NCBI GenBank assembly: GCA_016177775.1
Contig: JACOUQ010000004.1
Location: forward strand, 124,001 to 188,000
DNA from: Geobacter sp.
GTDB taxonomy: Bacteria > Desulfobacterota > Desulfuromonadia > Geobacterales > Geobacteraceae
DNA: 64,000 bases
Reading direction: 5' to 3'
The notes under the pieces are model-generated. The model saw only the letters and a list, made by a program, of their open reading frames with translations. It ran no database searches and had not been told where the DNA came from. This document shows, piece after piece, positions 40,951 through 52,523 of this stretch. Both the position numbers and the translations under genes were made by a program. Each line of letters starts with the position of its first letter. The first letter of the stretch is position 1.

Positions 40951-41242
40951 GGATGATTTCCTTGGCAATTGTTTCCCTCGCCAACGGTTTTAAGGTGCTC
41001 TCGATCCCCAGATCGACCGTCTTGCCGAACTGCTGTTCAAGGTAGCGCCTGATTCCGAAGAAGTTACTCAAGGATTTCTTTTCGGGTCTCAGTTCTATGG
41101 CAATGTCGATGTCAGAATCTTCACGTGCCTCTCCCCGGGCATAACTGCCGAAGAGACCGACACTCACCACACCGAAGCGTTGCGCCATTTCATCCTTGTG
41201 CGCCTGCAGGAACATGATGATTTCGTTTTTGTTGCTGACCAT
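40943..41242 (-). CDS. mntA: MntA-type minimal nucleotidyltransferase antitoxin
   Basis: A 99-residue nucleotidyltransferase with the signature GLFGSYARGEAREDSDIDIA (GSx10DxD, about residues 29-48). It would add AMP units to the tyrosine near the HEPN motif of HepT. Gene order (antitoxin first, overlapping the toxin) is standard. Confidence 0.92.
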   Translation of the reverse strand: MVSNKNEIIMFLQAHKDEMAQRFGVVSVGLFGSYARGEAREDSDIDIAIELRPEKKSLSNFFGIRRYLEQQFGKTVDLGIESTLKPLARETIAKEIIHV

Positions 41243-41362
41243 ACTGCCGCTCCTTGTGATTTCTTAACGGGAGTATACGTTTGACACGGGTAAAAAGCAA
41301 GAAAGGCAACCAATCGGCTACCCTTCCTTTAGTTCCATCATCTTCTCCAAAGCGGATCGAAG

Positions 41363-41414
41363 CAAATTCGGGGGCAAATTCGGGCCAAATTCGGGGGACA
41401 CAATACTTATTTCC
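41363..41414. repeat. Short tandem repeat caaattcggg, three units
   Basis: Three head-to-tail units of caaattcggg run into gacacaatacttatttcc. Together with the related element at 40572-40616 it flanks the HepT/MntA pair. The rest of the gap up to the fic gene holds nothing I recognise. Confidence 0.55.
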
Positions 41415-41464
41415 ATCATCAATGGCCGAAAGGTGCGATTGCTCGTTTGGTAACTACCGCGGTA

Positions 41465-42643
41465 TTACACCATAGCCGGACAGTTCAGCACCTCAATCAC
41501 TTCCTTTGCCACAAAAATCCTGTTTCGTTCCTGTTTGACCGGCTGAACCAGAATGCCCATTTTCTCCAACTGCGCCAGGGCTGCGCTTGCGGCCGGGAAA
41601 GAAATGCCGAGCGCGTTTCTGGCATGATGCGCCGTCAATACCGGCGTCCCGATCATCAGTTCGGGGAATTTGAGTACCGCCGAGTGGGAGCGAAGCCCCA
41701 GCTGGGCAAGCTGCCCCTTCCATCTGTTCAGGATACCTTCGAGGGCCAGGACGGTCCGCATTGATTCCTGGACCGCGACCTCGACTCCATAGGCAAAAAA
41801 CTCCACCCACTCCGACCACTCATCCCGAAGCTGTACACCGGCAAGGCCATCATAATATTCCCGCTGATTGTCTTTAATGTATCCGGCCAGATAGACAGGG
41901 GGGTAGCCTTCCGCGGCGAGCATGAGGGGGAGCAGGATTCTTCCTACCCTGCCGTTGCCGTCGACGAAGGGGTGAATCGTCTCGAATTGTGCATGGACAA
42001 TTGCCATCCGCATAACAAGGGACAGCACCATCTGCTCTTCTTCACCAGGAACATACTTCAGCAGCAGTTCAAGGTCGTCCATGCACGCCGGCACACGATC
42101 GGGCGGTGGCGGCACGAAGCGGGCCCGATAGATATTGCCCCCGCCCCCGATCCAGTTCTGCTTTTTCCGGAATTCTCCGGGCGTGCCGCTGTACTCCACG
42201 CCATCCGTGAGGTGCGCGTGCAACTCTTTCACCAAGGTGCTGTCAAGTGCTGCGGTGCCGCTCTCTCTCATTTTCTGCAAGCCATATTCGAGGGCGACCA
42301 CGTAATTGCGGGTGACCCGGACATCCGGGGGGAGCCCCTCGCCGCTCCCCGTTGCCTCGTATGTCAAAAGGTCGTTCACGCCGGCGTTGGTCCCTTCGAT
42401 CTGGCTGCTCCGGACCGCTTCCCGCCGATCCGCGGTTCGCATGATGAGATCGGGGTTAGGGAGCCGTGAAGATAGGTCCTTCAAGAGTTCAAGGGCATTC
42501 GAGGCACGACGCAGCTCATCTCCCACCCCCTTCAGGCCGAGAACGCGAGGCGTTGGCGGCGGAACAAGCGCAAGAGCCCCGGGGTAATCCCCACAGGGGA
42601 CGAGCAGTTTCTGTCGTGCAGGGGAGAGGTCACTCGTTTTCAT
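41465..42643 (-). CDS. Fic family protein (AMPylase type) with winged helix
   Basis: A 392-residue Fic-domain protein. The catalytic motif HPFVDGNGRVGR (about 215-226) is complete, so AMP transfer to a hydroxyl of a target protein is plausible. Upstream, RSSQIEGT matches the (S/T)xxxE(G/N) inhibitory helix, here within the same chain, giving an autoinhibited class II Fic. A C-terminal winged-helix region (about 330-390) could bind DNA. The target is unknown. The gene faces away from the KimA-like gene across a palindrome-rich gap. Confidence 0.88.
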   Translation of the reverse strand: MKTSDLSPARQKLLVPCGDYPGALALVPPPTPRVLGLKGVGDELRRASNALELLKDLSSRLPNPDLIMRTADRREAVRSSQIEGTNAGVNDLLTYEATGSGEGLPPDVRVTRNYVVALEYGLQKMRESGTAALDSTLVKELHAHLTDGVEYSGTPGEFRKKQNWIGGGGNIYRARFVPPPPDRVPACMDDLELLLKYVPGEEEQMVLSLVMRMAIVHAQFETIHPFVDGNGRVGRILLPLMLAAEGYPPVYLAGYIKDNQREYYDGLAGVQLRDEWSEWVEFFAYGVEVAVQESMRTVLALEGILNRWKGQLAQLGLRSHSAVLKFPELMIGTPVLTAHHARNALGISFPAASAALAQLEKMGILVQPVKQERNRIFVAKEVIEVLNCPAMV

Positions 42644-42689
42644 GGCATAACCTTTAATTGCGGATAATGTAGTTTAAGGTTAGCACTGA

Positions 42690-42722
42690 AACCTTAAATA
42701 AGCAATGACGTTATTTAAGGTT
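42690..42722. promoter_or_regulatory. Perfect 12-bp inverted repeat between fic and the K+ transporter gene
   Basis: aaccttaaataa (42690-42701) and ttatttaaggtt (42711-42722) are exact complements with a 9-base spacer. Extra half sites tttaaggtt (42673-42681) and aaccttt (about 42650) lie between it and the fic start. The array looks like an operator, perhaps for the winged helix of the Fic protein itself. Confidence 0.6.
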
Positions 42723-42909
42723 TTTGTTTAAATCTTTAATAAGATGGCTGGTAATTAAGTTTTTAATGCTGGCGGAACACCTTCATCTTGATGAAATCTT
42801 GATACCTTCCCTCCCCATTTTGACCCCCCCTTTATGCCGATGGCGCTATGATTTCCAATTATGGCTGGAAAACCGTCCAGCCGCGCAATTCAAGGGAATT
42901 GAGGTATAT

Positions 42910-44892
42910 ATGCCATCGGAAAAAACTCCCCCCAGCAGCAAGCTGTTCAAGAAGCTCTCTCATGCGATCTTCGGCGCCCCCAAGCGCCTGCAGGACACCC
43001 ACCTCTTCCACAAGATGGCGCTCATCCCGGTCCTGGCGTGGGTGGGGCTCGGCGCCGACGGCCTCTCCTCTTCGGCATATGGCCCGGAAGAGGCGTTCAA
43101 GGCCCTGGGCGAACACAGCTACCTGGCGATCCTTCTTGCCGTCATGATGGCCTTGACGGTCTCCATCATCTCCTATGCCTATACCAAGATCATCGAGCAT
43201 TTTCCGCACGGCGGCGGCGGGTACATCGTCGCCACCCACCTCCTGGGGGAAAAGGCCGGTGTCGTCTCGGGGAGTGCCCTGCTGGTGGACTACGTGATGA
43301 CCATCACCATTTCCATCGCCTCCTGCTGCGACGCCATCTTCAGCTATCTCCCGGTCCATTACCACCATCTCAAGGTCCCGGTCGCCTGCGTTCTGACGAT
43401 CCTCCTCATTGTACTCAACGTCCGGGGGGTGAAGGAGTCGGTTACGATCCTGGCGCCGATCTTCATGGTGTTCGTGGCGACCCACATCATCATGCTCCTC
43501 TATGGGGTATTCACCCATGCGGACCGCTTTGCGCCCGTGGTAAGTGATCTGGGTGCCGGCATCCAGCGTGACGTCTCATCCATCGGGGTGATGGGCATTA
43601 TCCTCCTCTTCTTGCGTGCCTACTCCCTGGGTGGCGGTACCTACACCGGGATCGAGGCGGTCTCCAATGGTCTCCAGATCATGCGCGAACCCCGGGCACA
43701 GACCGGCAAGCGGACCATGATCTACATGGCCACATCCCTTGCCTTTACCGCCTCGCTCCTCCTCCTCTGTTACCTCCTTCTGGCCCTCAAACCGGTGGAA
43801 GGGAGGACCCTCAACTCGGTCCTGGCCGATGCCCTCTTCAGCGGCTGGCCCATGGGGAAGACAATCGCTTTCATCACCATCTTTTCCGAGGGGGCGCTCC
43901 TGCTGGTAGCGGCCCAGGCCGGCTTTGTCGACGGCCCGAGGGTCATGGCCAACATGGCGATCGACTCCTGGTTCCCCCACCGCTTTGCCGCCCTGTCCGA
44001 GCGCCTTTCCATGAGAAACGGCATCCTCCTCATGGGGGTCGCCGCCATCGCGCTCCTGTTCTACACCAACGGCTCGGTCTCGGCCCTGGTGGTCATGTAT
44101 TCCATCAACGTCTTCATCACCTTTTCTTTCTCCCAGTTGGGGATGTCACGCCTCTTCATCCAGCGCCGCAAGGAAGACCCGAAATGGAAACGGCACCTCT
44201 CCGTCCATCTGGTGGGTCTGGTCCTCTGCGTCACCATCCTGGTCATCACCACGTTCGAGAAATTCACCGAAGGTGGGTGGATAACCCTCCTCATCACCTC
44301 GGTGGTGATCGGGCTCTGCTACATGATAAAGAGCCATTACACCAAGGTGCGCAAGGGAATCGCCCAGCTTGACGAGACCCTCCTCGATTTCCCCACCTCT
44401 GGACCGGTCAACACCGACCCGGTCAACCACAACGAGCCGACCGCCATCCAGCTGGTCTCGGGATACAGCGGCTTCGGGGTCCATACCCTCCTCTCCATTC
44501 TCACCACCTTCCCCAAGACCTACAAGAACGTGATATTCGTCTCGGTCGCCGTGATCGATTCCGGGTCGTTCAAGGGGGCCGAGGAGATGGCGGCCCTGGA
44601 GAACTCGGTGAGAGAAGGGCTGGAGAAATATGTGGATCTCGCCCGCAGACTCGGCTTTGCCGCGGAGTACCGGATGGCGGTCGGAACCGACGTGGTGGAG
44701 AGCGCCACGGAACTCTGCTGCCAGATTGCCGAGGTCTTCCCCCGCTCGGCGGTCTTCACCGGCCAGCTCACCTTCCGGCTGGAGAAGTTCTACCACAAGA
44801 TGCTCCACAACGAGACCGCCTTCGCCATCCAGCGCCGCCTCCAGTGGGATGGCATCACCAGCGTTATTCTCCCGATCCGGGTCAGGGTATGA
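42910..44892 (+). CDS. APC-superfamily potassium importer, KimA-like
   Basis: A 660-residue membrane protein with about 12 transmembrane segments and a cytoplasmic C-terminal domain of about 150 residues. The first helix region WVGLGADGLSSSAYGPEEAF is characteristic of the KimA (YdaO) type of K+/H+ symporters, as are FPHGGGGYIVA and AYSLGGGTYTGIEAVSN. A potassium role is supported by the kdp operon directly downstream. I start at the ATG at 42910 (GAGG just upstream), because the in-frame 62 codons before it do not resemble the family. No c-di-AMP riboswitch is apparent in the leader. Confidence 0.8.
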   Translation: MPSEKTPPSSKLFKKLSHAIFGAPKRLQDTHLFHKMALIPVLAWVGLGADGLSSSAYGPEEAFKALGEHSYLAILLAVMMALTVSIISYAYTKIIEHFPHGGGGYIVATHLLGEKAGVVSGSALLVDYVMTITISIASCCDAIFSYLPVHYHHLKVPVACVLTILLIVLNVRGVKESVTILAPIFMVFVATHIIMLLYGVFTHADRFAPVVSDLGAGIQRDVSSIGVMGIILLFLRAYSLGGGTYTGIEAVSNGLQIMREPRAQTGKRTMIYMATSLAFTASLLLLCYLLLALKPVEGRTLNSVLADALFSGWPMGKTIAFITIFSEGALLLVAAQAGFVDGPRVMANMAIDSWFPHRFAALSERLSMRNGILLMGVAAIALLFYTNGSVSALVVMYSINVFITFSFSQLGMSRLFIQRRKEDPKWKRHLSVHLVGLVLCVTILVITTFEKFTEGGWITLLITSVVIGLCYMIKSHYTKVRKGIAQLDETLLDFPTSGPVNTDPVNHNEPTAIQLVSGYSGFGVHTLLSILTTFPKTYKNVIFVSVAVIDSGSFKGAEEMAALENSVREGLEKYVDLARRLGFAAEYRMAVGTDVVESATELCCQIAEVFPRSAVFTGQLTFRLEKFYHKMLHNETAFAIQRRLQWDGITSVILPIRVRV

Positions 44893-44933
44893 CCATCCCC
44901 GTTGCCGGGAACAGCCCGACGCCGGCAGCAACT

Positions 44934-44968
44934 AAAAAGGCCGCATCCTCCGGGATGCGGCCTTTTTG
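44934..44968 (+). terminator. Terminator of the KimA-like gene
   Basis: The arms aaaaaggccgcatcc and ggatgcggccttttt enclose a 3-5 base loop and end in a T-run. It isolates the transporter gene from the kdp operon. Confidence 0.9.
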
Positions 44969-44972
44969 CGAT

Positions 44973-45045
44973 CTTAACACTTTCTTAACGCTTTTCGCCC
45001 CCATTTTAACACCTTCTTTAGCTCGAACGCGCTAGGCTGATAATC
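44973..45045 (+). promoter_or_regulatory. Candidate kdp promoter with repeated ttaac-type boxes
   Basis: Three boxes, cttaacacttt, cttaacgctttt and ttttaacacctt, lie upstream of a gataat -10 candidate (about 45040). T-rich boxes ahead of a weak -35 are the kind of site bound by KdpE. The assignment is inference from position and composition. Confidence 0.45.
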
Positions 45046-45083
45046 AGAGAAACACAGCATCCCGAGAATCCTGGAGCACAGCC

Positions 45084-45299
45084 ATGAAGATTTACCTTTT
45101 CGATCCAGAAACCGGTGTTTACCTTGGACAAGATTTCGCCGACGCGGCTGCAATGGAGCGGGGCAAGTTCGTACTACCTCCCGACGCAACGACCATTGCC
45201 CCGCCGCAGGTCGAACCGGGGCAGATACCCTGCTTCAATCCCCGGGAAGGACGGTGGGAAGTGCGCAGCCGATCCGATTTTTGTCGCGAAACCGAATGA
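45084..45299 (+). CDS. Small protein in the kdp leader (phage tail-fibre-assembly-like)
   Basis: A 71-residue protein, MKIYLFDPETGVYLGQDFAD..., with the pattern DPETG-YLG near the start and a Trp-containing end (GRWEVRS). Short proteins of this look are found with phage tail-fibre genes, but no other phage gene is nearby. It begins 7 bases after GGAG and ends 40 bases before kdpA, so it probably heads the kdp transcript. It is not hydrophobic, hence not KdpF. Function unknown. Confidence 0.6.
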   Translation: MKIYLFDPETGVYLGQDFADAAAMERGKFVLPPDATTIAPPQVEPGQIPCFNPREGRWEVRSRSDFCRETE

Positions 45300-45339
45300 G
45301 TGATAAACTTGTCGATATCACCTGACCGGAGAAATAGTC

Positions 45340-47052
45340 ATGAACCTGTATGAATGGCTGGAAACGATCCTCTTTTTCATCGTCCTGCTGGCCATGGTCA
45401 AGCCATTCGGCGCTTTCATGGCCCGGGTCTACCAGGGTGACAAGACCTTTCTGTCGCCAGTTCTTGTCCCGTGCGAGAACCTCCTCTACCGGGTCTGCGG
45501 AGTGGAGAGGGACGAGGAGATGGACTGGAAGCGGTATGCCGTGGGCCTCCTCCTCTTCAACCTGCTGGGGGGCGTTGCCCTCTTCTCCATCCTGCTCCTG
45601 CAGCACCTTCTTCCCCTCAACCCGCAGAAATTACCGGCCTTCTCCTGGCATCTGGCCCTCAACACCGCCACAAGCTTCATGAGCAACACCAACTGGCAGA
45701 ACTATGCCGGCGAATCGACCACCAGCTACTTCACCCAGATGTTCGGCCTGGCGGTGCAGAATTTCCTCTCCTCCGCCACTGGCATGGTGGTCGCAATCGC
45801 GCTGATCCGGGGCTTCGTCAGGAAGAAGACCTCCGCCATCGGCAACTTCTGGGTGGACTTGACGAGAAGCACCCTCTATATCCTGCTGCCGCTCTCCCTT
45901 GTCTTCGCCATCTTTCTGGTCTCCCAGGGGGTGATCCAGAACTTCTCCCCCTACAAGACGGTACCGCTCGTCCAGCCGGTCACCGGGACGACGACGGTCA
46001 AGGAGGTCACCATTCCCATGGGGCCGGTCGCCTCCCAGGAGGCGATCAAGGAACTCGGGACCAACGGGGGCGGCTTCTTCAACGCCAACTCCGCCCACCC
46101 CTTCGAGAACCCGACACCCCTCACCAACATGGTGGAGATCTTCCTGATCCTCCTGATCCCCGGCGCGCTCACCCAGACTTTCGGCCGGATGGCCGGGAAC
46201 CCCCGCCAGGGGTGGGCGCTCCTGGCGGTCATGCTCGCCATCCTGATATTCGCCATGGGGGTACTTTACTGGGCGGAATCGGCGGGCAATCCGCTGGTGG
46301 CAAAGCTCGGCGTCCACGGCATCAACATGGAGGGGAAAGATACCCGCTTCAGCCTGGCCGGCAGCTCGCTTTTCGCGGTCGCCACCACTGGCACATCCTG
46401 CGGCGCGGTCAACACTATGCACGACTCCCTCACCCCCTTGGGCGGCTTGATGCCCCTCTCCCTGATTCTGCTGTCCGAGGTGATCTTCGGCGGGGTCGGC
46501 ACCGGGCTCTACACCATGCTCGCCTTCGTGGTGATCGCGGTATTCATCGCGGGGCTGATGATCGGCCGGACCCCGGAGTTCCTTGGGAAAAAGATCGAGG
46601 TGCGAGAGATGTGGCTGTCAATGATCACGGTCCTCACCTCCGGCATCCTGGTCCTCGTCTTTTCAGGTATCGCGATGATGGTGCCCTCCGCGGTTGCCTC
46701 CATGGCGAACCCCGGCACCCACGGCCTCTCGGAGGTCCTGTACGCCTTTGCCTCCATGTCCAATAACAACGGGAGCGCCTTTGCGGGCTTGAATGGCAAC
46801 ACCGTCTTCTACAACCTGACCGGCGCTCTCTGCATGTCCATCGGCCGCTTCGCCCCGATCGTGGCATCACTCGCCATGGCCGGATCGCTGGCCGGGAAAA
46901 AATACGTCCCGCCGAGCCTCGGGACCCTCCCCACCGACAAGGCACCGTTCGCCCTCTGGCTCGCCTTGGTGATCCTGATCGTGGGGGCGCTCACCTTCTT
47001 CCCGGCCCTGGCCTTGGGGCCGATTGCGGAGCAGTTGATGATGATTCGGTAG
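45340..47052 (+). CDS. kdpA: K+-transporting ATPase subunit A
   Basis: A 570-residue potassium channel-like subunit of KdpFABC with about 10 membrane helices. It carries the selectivity-filter repeats typical of the family, such as [30 protein letters not shown] and [11 protein letters not shown]. It binds K+ in the periplasm with high affinity. Length is normal. KdpF was not found in the gap before it. Confidence 0.97.
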   Translation: MNLYEWLETILFFIVLLAMVKPFGAFMARVYQGDKTFLSPVLVPCENLLYRVCGVERDEEMDWKRYAVGLLLFNLLGGVALFSILLLQHLLPLNPQKLPAFSWHLALNTATSFMSNTNWQNYAGESTTSYFTQMFGLAVQNFLSSATGMVVAIALIRGFVRKKTSAIGNFWVDLTRSTLYILLPLSLVFAIFLVSQGVIQNFSPYKTVPLVQPVTGTTTVKEVTIPMGPVASQEAIKELGTNGGGFFNANSAHPFENPTPLTNMVEIFLILLIPGALTQTFGRMAGNPRQGWALLAVMLAILIFAMGVLYWAESAGNPLVAKLGVHGINMEGKDTRFSLAGSSLFAVATTGTSCGAVNTMHDSLTPLGGLMPLSLILLSEVIFGGVGTGLYTMLAFVVIAVFIAGLMIGRTPEFLGKKIEVREMWLSMITVLTSGILVLVFSGIAMMVPSAVASMANPGTHGLSEVLYAFASMSNNNGSAFAGLNGNTVFYNLTGALCMSIGRFAPIVASLAMAGSLAGKKYVPPSLGTLPTDKAPFALWLALVILIVGALTFFPALALGPIAEQLMMIR

Positions 47053-47122
47053 GGGCGAATCTTGTATTCGCCCTGAACAGACGCCCGAAGCAAGGGCGAT
47101 CACAAGGATCGCCCCTACAAGA
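47051..47122. repeat. Inverted repeat between kdpA and kdpB
   Basis: gtaggggcgaatcttgtatt and a right arm gggcgatcacaaggatcgcc form nested stems based on taggggcga/tcgcccct. The same type of element lies at 56881-56941. Confidence 0.7.
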
Positions 47123-47131
47123 GGAAAACCC

Positions 47132-49198
<2,067 letters not shown>

Positions 49199-49249
49199 AC
49201 CGTCCGACCTGTCGGACTGTTCAGACTTGTCCGACGAAATGAGGAAACC

Positions 49250-49819
49250 ATGAAAGAGTTGAAACCCGCAATCCTGCTCCTGATCATCTTCACCATCATC
49301 TGCGGCGGCATCTACCCCGCTGTGGTCAGCGGCATCGCCTCGGTCGCCTTCCCGAACAAGGCCAAAGGAAGCCTCATCACCGACAAAAGCGGGAAAGAGA
49401 TAGGCTCCAGCCTCATCGGCCAGCCCTTTTCTGACCCCAAATACTTCTGGCCCCGCCCTTCGGCAACCACCGAGTTCCCATACAACCCCCTCGCTTCCGG
49501 CGGCTCCAACCTCGGGCCGACCAACTCCGCTTATCTCAAGACGGTGGCCGAGCGGGTCAAAGCAATCAAGGATTTGGGGGTTTCCGGCACGATCCCGGCC
49601 GATCTTGTCCAGGCCTCGGCGAGCGGCCTTGACCCGCACATCTCGCCGGAAGCGGCGCAGGTGCAGATCGCCAGGATCGGCAAGGCGAGGGGGCTGGCGG
49701 AAGATACGGTCAGGAAGCTGGTAGCTGCCCATACGGAAGACCGCCAACTGGGCATTCTCGGGAATCCGCGGGTAAATGTGCTTGCATTGAATCTGGAACT
49801 GGATAAACTGGCGCAATGA
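49250..49819 (+). CDS. kdpC: K+-transporting ATPase subunit C
   Basis: A 189-residue accessory subunit with one N-terminal membrane helix (ILLLIIFTIICGGIYPAVV). Family motifs LIGQPFSDPKYFWPRPSAT and ASGLDPHISPEAAQVQIARI are clear. Its stop overlaps the kdpD start by 4 bases (ATGA). Confidence 0.97.
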   Translation: MKELKPAILLLIIFTIICGGIYPAVVSGIASVAFPNKAKGSLITDKSGKEIGSSLIGQPFSDPKYFWPRPSATTEFPYNPLASGGSNLGPTNSAYLKTVAERVKAIKDLGVSGTIPADLVQASASGLDPHISPEAAQVQIARIGKARGLAEDTVRKLVAAHTEDRQLGILGNPRVNVLALNLELDKLAQ

Positions 49820-52509
49820 CAGACCGGGAAGAAGAAAATCGCCCCTCCCCCGAGGCCATGCTCAAGCTGGCCAAGGCGGAAGAGGAACAGGCCGGACGAG
49901 GGAGGCTGAAGATCTTCCTCGGCTATGCCGCCGGTGTGGGGAAGACCTATGCCATGCTGGAGGCGGCATGGGAGCGGAAGCTGGAGGATCGGGACATTGT
50001 GGCCGCTTATGTGGAGACCCATGGCCGCTTCGAGACCGACTCGCTCCTGGCCGGGCTGGAGATCATCCCAAAGGCCCAGGTCCAGTACCAGGGAGTAATG
50101 CTCCCGGAAATGGACATCGACGCGGTACTGGCCAGAAAGCCCCGGATCGCCCTGGTGGACGAGCTTGCCCATACCAACGCCCCCGGCTCTCGCCACGAGA
50201 AGCGATGGCAGGATGTGGAGGAGCTCCTGGCCGCCGGAATCGACGTCTACACCACAGTTAACATCCAGCATTTCGAGAGCCTGAACGACATCGTGGCCCA
50301 GATCACCGGGGTGGTGGTGCGGGAGACGGTTCCGGACCGGCTGCTGGACATGGCGACCGAAATCAAGCTGGTGGACATCCCGCCGGACGAGCTCTTGCAG
50401 CGTCTGCAGGAAGGGAAGGTCTACATCCCCGAGCAAGCCGCCTGGGCCAGGGAGAAGTTTTTCAAGCCCGGCAATCTCATGGCCCTGCGCGAACTGGCCC
50501 TGCGCCGGGCCGCCGCCCGCGTGGACGACCAGATGCGGGCTTACATGGAATCACGGGCCATAGCCGGCCCCTGGCCAGCAGCGGAACGTCTTCTGGTCTG
50601 TGTCAGCGGCAGTCCCTACAGCGAACGGCTGATCCGCTCGACCCGCCGCCTGGCGGATGAACTCAACGCCGAGTGGCATACGGTTTTCATCGAGACTCCC
50701 GGCGGAGGCAGGCATCTGCAGGAGAACCGGGAGCGGGTCTGGCACGACCTGCGGCTTGCCGAAAGCCTGGGGGGCAAGGTTGCCACCGTGACAGCCACTT
50801 CGGTTGCCGAGGCCCTGATCGAATATGCCGTCAAGCACAATGTCACGAAGATCGTGGTGGGGAAACCCTCCAAGCCGCGCTGGCGGGAATTCCTCCTTCC
50901 CCCCCTGGTGGACCAGGTCATCCGCCTGAGCGGGGCCATCGACGTTTATGTCGTCAGCTTCGAACCTTCGGCAGAAAAGCCGGCTGCCGCGATCGCCAGG
51001 CTAAAAAAGCCGGTTCTCTGGTCAGGATACATGGCTGGGGCGTCCCTTGTGGCCGCAGCCACGGTTGCCGGCCTGCTGGTCCGGCCGTTCATCACCCCCA
51101 CCAACCTGGTCATGATCTATCTCCTGGCAGTGGTCCTGGCCGCCGTCCGCCTCGGGCTCCGGCCGGCGATCATGACCGCGTTCCTGAGCGTCCTTGCCTT
51201 TGATTTCTTTTTCGTCCCCCCCCGTTTGACCTTTGTCGTGGCCGACACCGAATACCTGATCACCTTCGCGGCCCTCTTCACCGTCGGCGTGGTCATCAGC
51301 AAGCTGGTGGCTACCGCGGGCGAACGCGCCGTGACCATCCGGGAACGGGAGGTCCAGACCGCCAGCCTCTATTACTTGAGCCGCGACCTGGCGGCAGCCG
51401 CTGACATCACGGCAATACTCGATGCCATTATCAGGAATTTCGGCGAAAGCTTCAACGGCCGCCTGGCAATCCTTCTCCCGGAGGGGGAACGCCTGGAAAC
51501 AAAGGCCGCCAGCCAGGATCTGCAACTCGATTCCAAAGAGCTGGCAGTGGCAGACTGGGCTTTCCGTAACCGCCAGGCTGCGGGGCAGGGAACCGGGACC
51601 CTCGGCTCGGCCGCTCTCCTCTATCTGCCGATGCAGACAACGGCCAGCGTCCTGGGCATAGTCGGGGTACAGCTGGAAGAGGAAACCGATTATACCAACC
51701 CCTTGAGCCGCAGGCTCCTGGAGGCCTTTGCCTCCCAGGCAACTCTGGCCATCGAGCGGGTCCAGCTGGTGAAGCAAGCGGAGCAGACCCAACTCATCCA
51801 GGCCCGGGAAAGCCTGGAGCGCGCCCTTCTCAATTCCGTGTCCCATGACCTGCGCACCCCCCTGGTTTCCATAACTGGCGCCCTGGGAACCCTTCGGGAC
51901 AAGGGGAGCAGACTGGGCGATGAATCCCGGCGCGAGCTCCTTGAAGCCGCATGGGACGAGTCGCAGCGGCTGAACCGTTTCGTGGGGAATCTTCTGGACA
52001 TGACCCGCCTTCAGGCTGGGGCGGTCAAGCTGAAGGAAGAACCGTCCGACATTCAGGACCTGGTCGGCTGCGCCCTGGCAGCCATCGAACAACGGCTCGG
52101 CAACAGAAAGGTGGATGTCCATCTCCAATCCGACCTCCCCCTGGTCAGCATGGACATGGCGCTGATGACCCAGGTGCTGGTGAACCTCCTGGACAATGCC
52201 CTGAAATATTCCCCTCCGGAGAGCGGCATCACCCTTGCGGCTTGGGTGGAAGGCTCCCTCCTGACCATGGAAGTGGCCGACCGAGGCCCAGGCGTTCCCG
52301 AAGCGGACCTGAAAAGGGTCTTTGACAAGTTCTACCGGATTCCGGTGCCGGAAGGGGCAGGCGGAACCGGGCTCGGACTCGCCATCTGCAAGGGAATCGT
52401 CGAGGAGCACGGCGGGAAGATCCGGGCCGAGAACCGTGCGGGAGGCGGGTTGCGGGTGATCGTTACGCTGCCGGTCAAGGTGGATAGGCTGAATACTGAA
52501 CACCTGTAA
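49816..52509 (+). CDS. kdpD: Sensor histidine kinase KdpD
   Basis: An 897-residue sensor. The KdpD N-terminal domain has Walker A GYAAGVGKTYAML (about 36-48) and ALVDELAHTNAPG. A USP domain follows (about 250-370), then four short membrane helices (about 395-495), a GAF domain, HisKA with SVSHDLRTPLVS (phospho-His near 677) and an HATPase domain. It senses K+ limitation or ionic stress and phosphorylates KdpE. All catalytic motifs are intact. Confidence 0.97.
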   Translation: MTDREEENRPSPEAMLKLAKAEEEQAGRGRLKIFLGYAAGVGKTYAMLEAAWERKLEDRDIVAAYVETHGRFETDSLLAGLEIIPKAQVQYQGVMLPEMDIDAVLARKPRIALVDELAHTNAPGSRHEKRWQDVEELLAAGIDVYTTVNIQHFESLNDIVAQITGVVVRETVPDRLLDMATEIKLVDIPPDELLQRLQEGKVYIPEQAAWAREKFFKPGNLMALRELALRRAAARVDDQMRAYMESRAIAGPWPAAERLLVCVSGSPYSERLIRSTRRLADELNAEWHTVFIETPGGGRHLQENRERVWHDLRLAESLGGKVATVTATSVAEALIEYAVKHNVTKIVVGKPSKPRWREFLLPPLVDQVIRLSGAIDVYVVSFEPSAEKPAAAIARLKKPVLWSGYMAGASLVAAATVAGLLVRPFITPTNLVMIYLLAVVLAAVRLGLRPAIMTAFLSVLAFDFFFVPPRLTFVVADTEYLITFAALFTVGVVISKLVATAGERAVTIREREVQTASLYYLSRDLAAAADITAILDAIIRNFGESFNGRLAILLPEGERLETKAASQDLQLDSKELAVADWAFRNRQAAGQGTGTLGSAALLYLPMQTTASVLGIVGVQLEEETDYTNPLSRRLLEAFASQATLAIERVQLVKQAEQTQLIQARESLERALLNSVSHDLRTPLVSITGALGTLRDKGSRLGDESRRELLEAAWDESQRLNRFVGNLLDMTRLQAGAVKLKEEPSDIQDLVGCALAAIEQRLGNRKVDVHLQSDLPLVSMDMALMTQVLVNLLDNALKYSPPESGITLAAWVEGSLLTMEVADRGPGVPEADLKRVFDKFYRIPVPEGAGGTGLGLAICKGIVEEHGGKIRAENRAGGGLRVIVTLPVKVDRLNTEHL

Positions 52510-52523
52510 AAAGAGAGACAACC

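Noticed and set aside
42644-42909. c-di-AMP (ydaO-type) riboswitch ahead of the KimA-like gene
   Set aside because: The leader is AT-rich with palindromic half sites and shows none of the conserved riboswitch blocks I know.
42724-42909. 62-residue N-terminal extension of the KimA-like protein
   Set aside because: It does not resemble the family, overlaps the operator-like repeats, and a GAGG-preceded ATG at 42910 fits the expected start.
45300-45339. kdpF small subunit gene
   Set aside because: The gap is only 40 bases and contains no hydrophobic reading frame.
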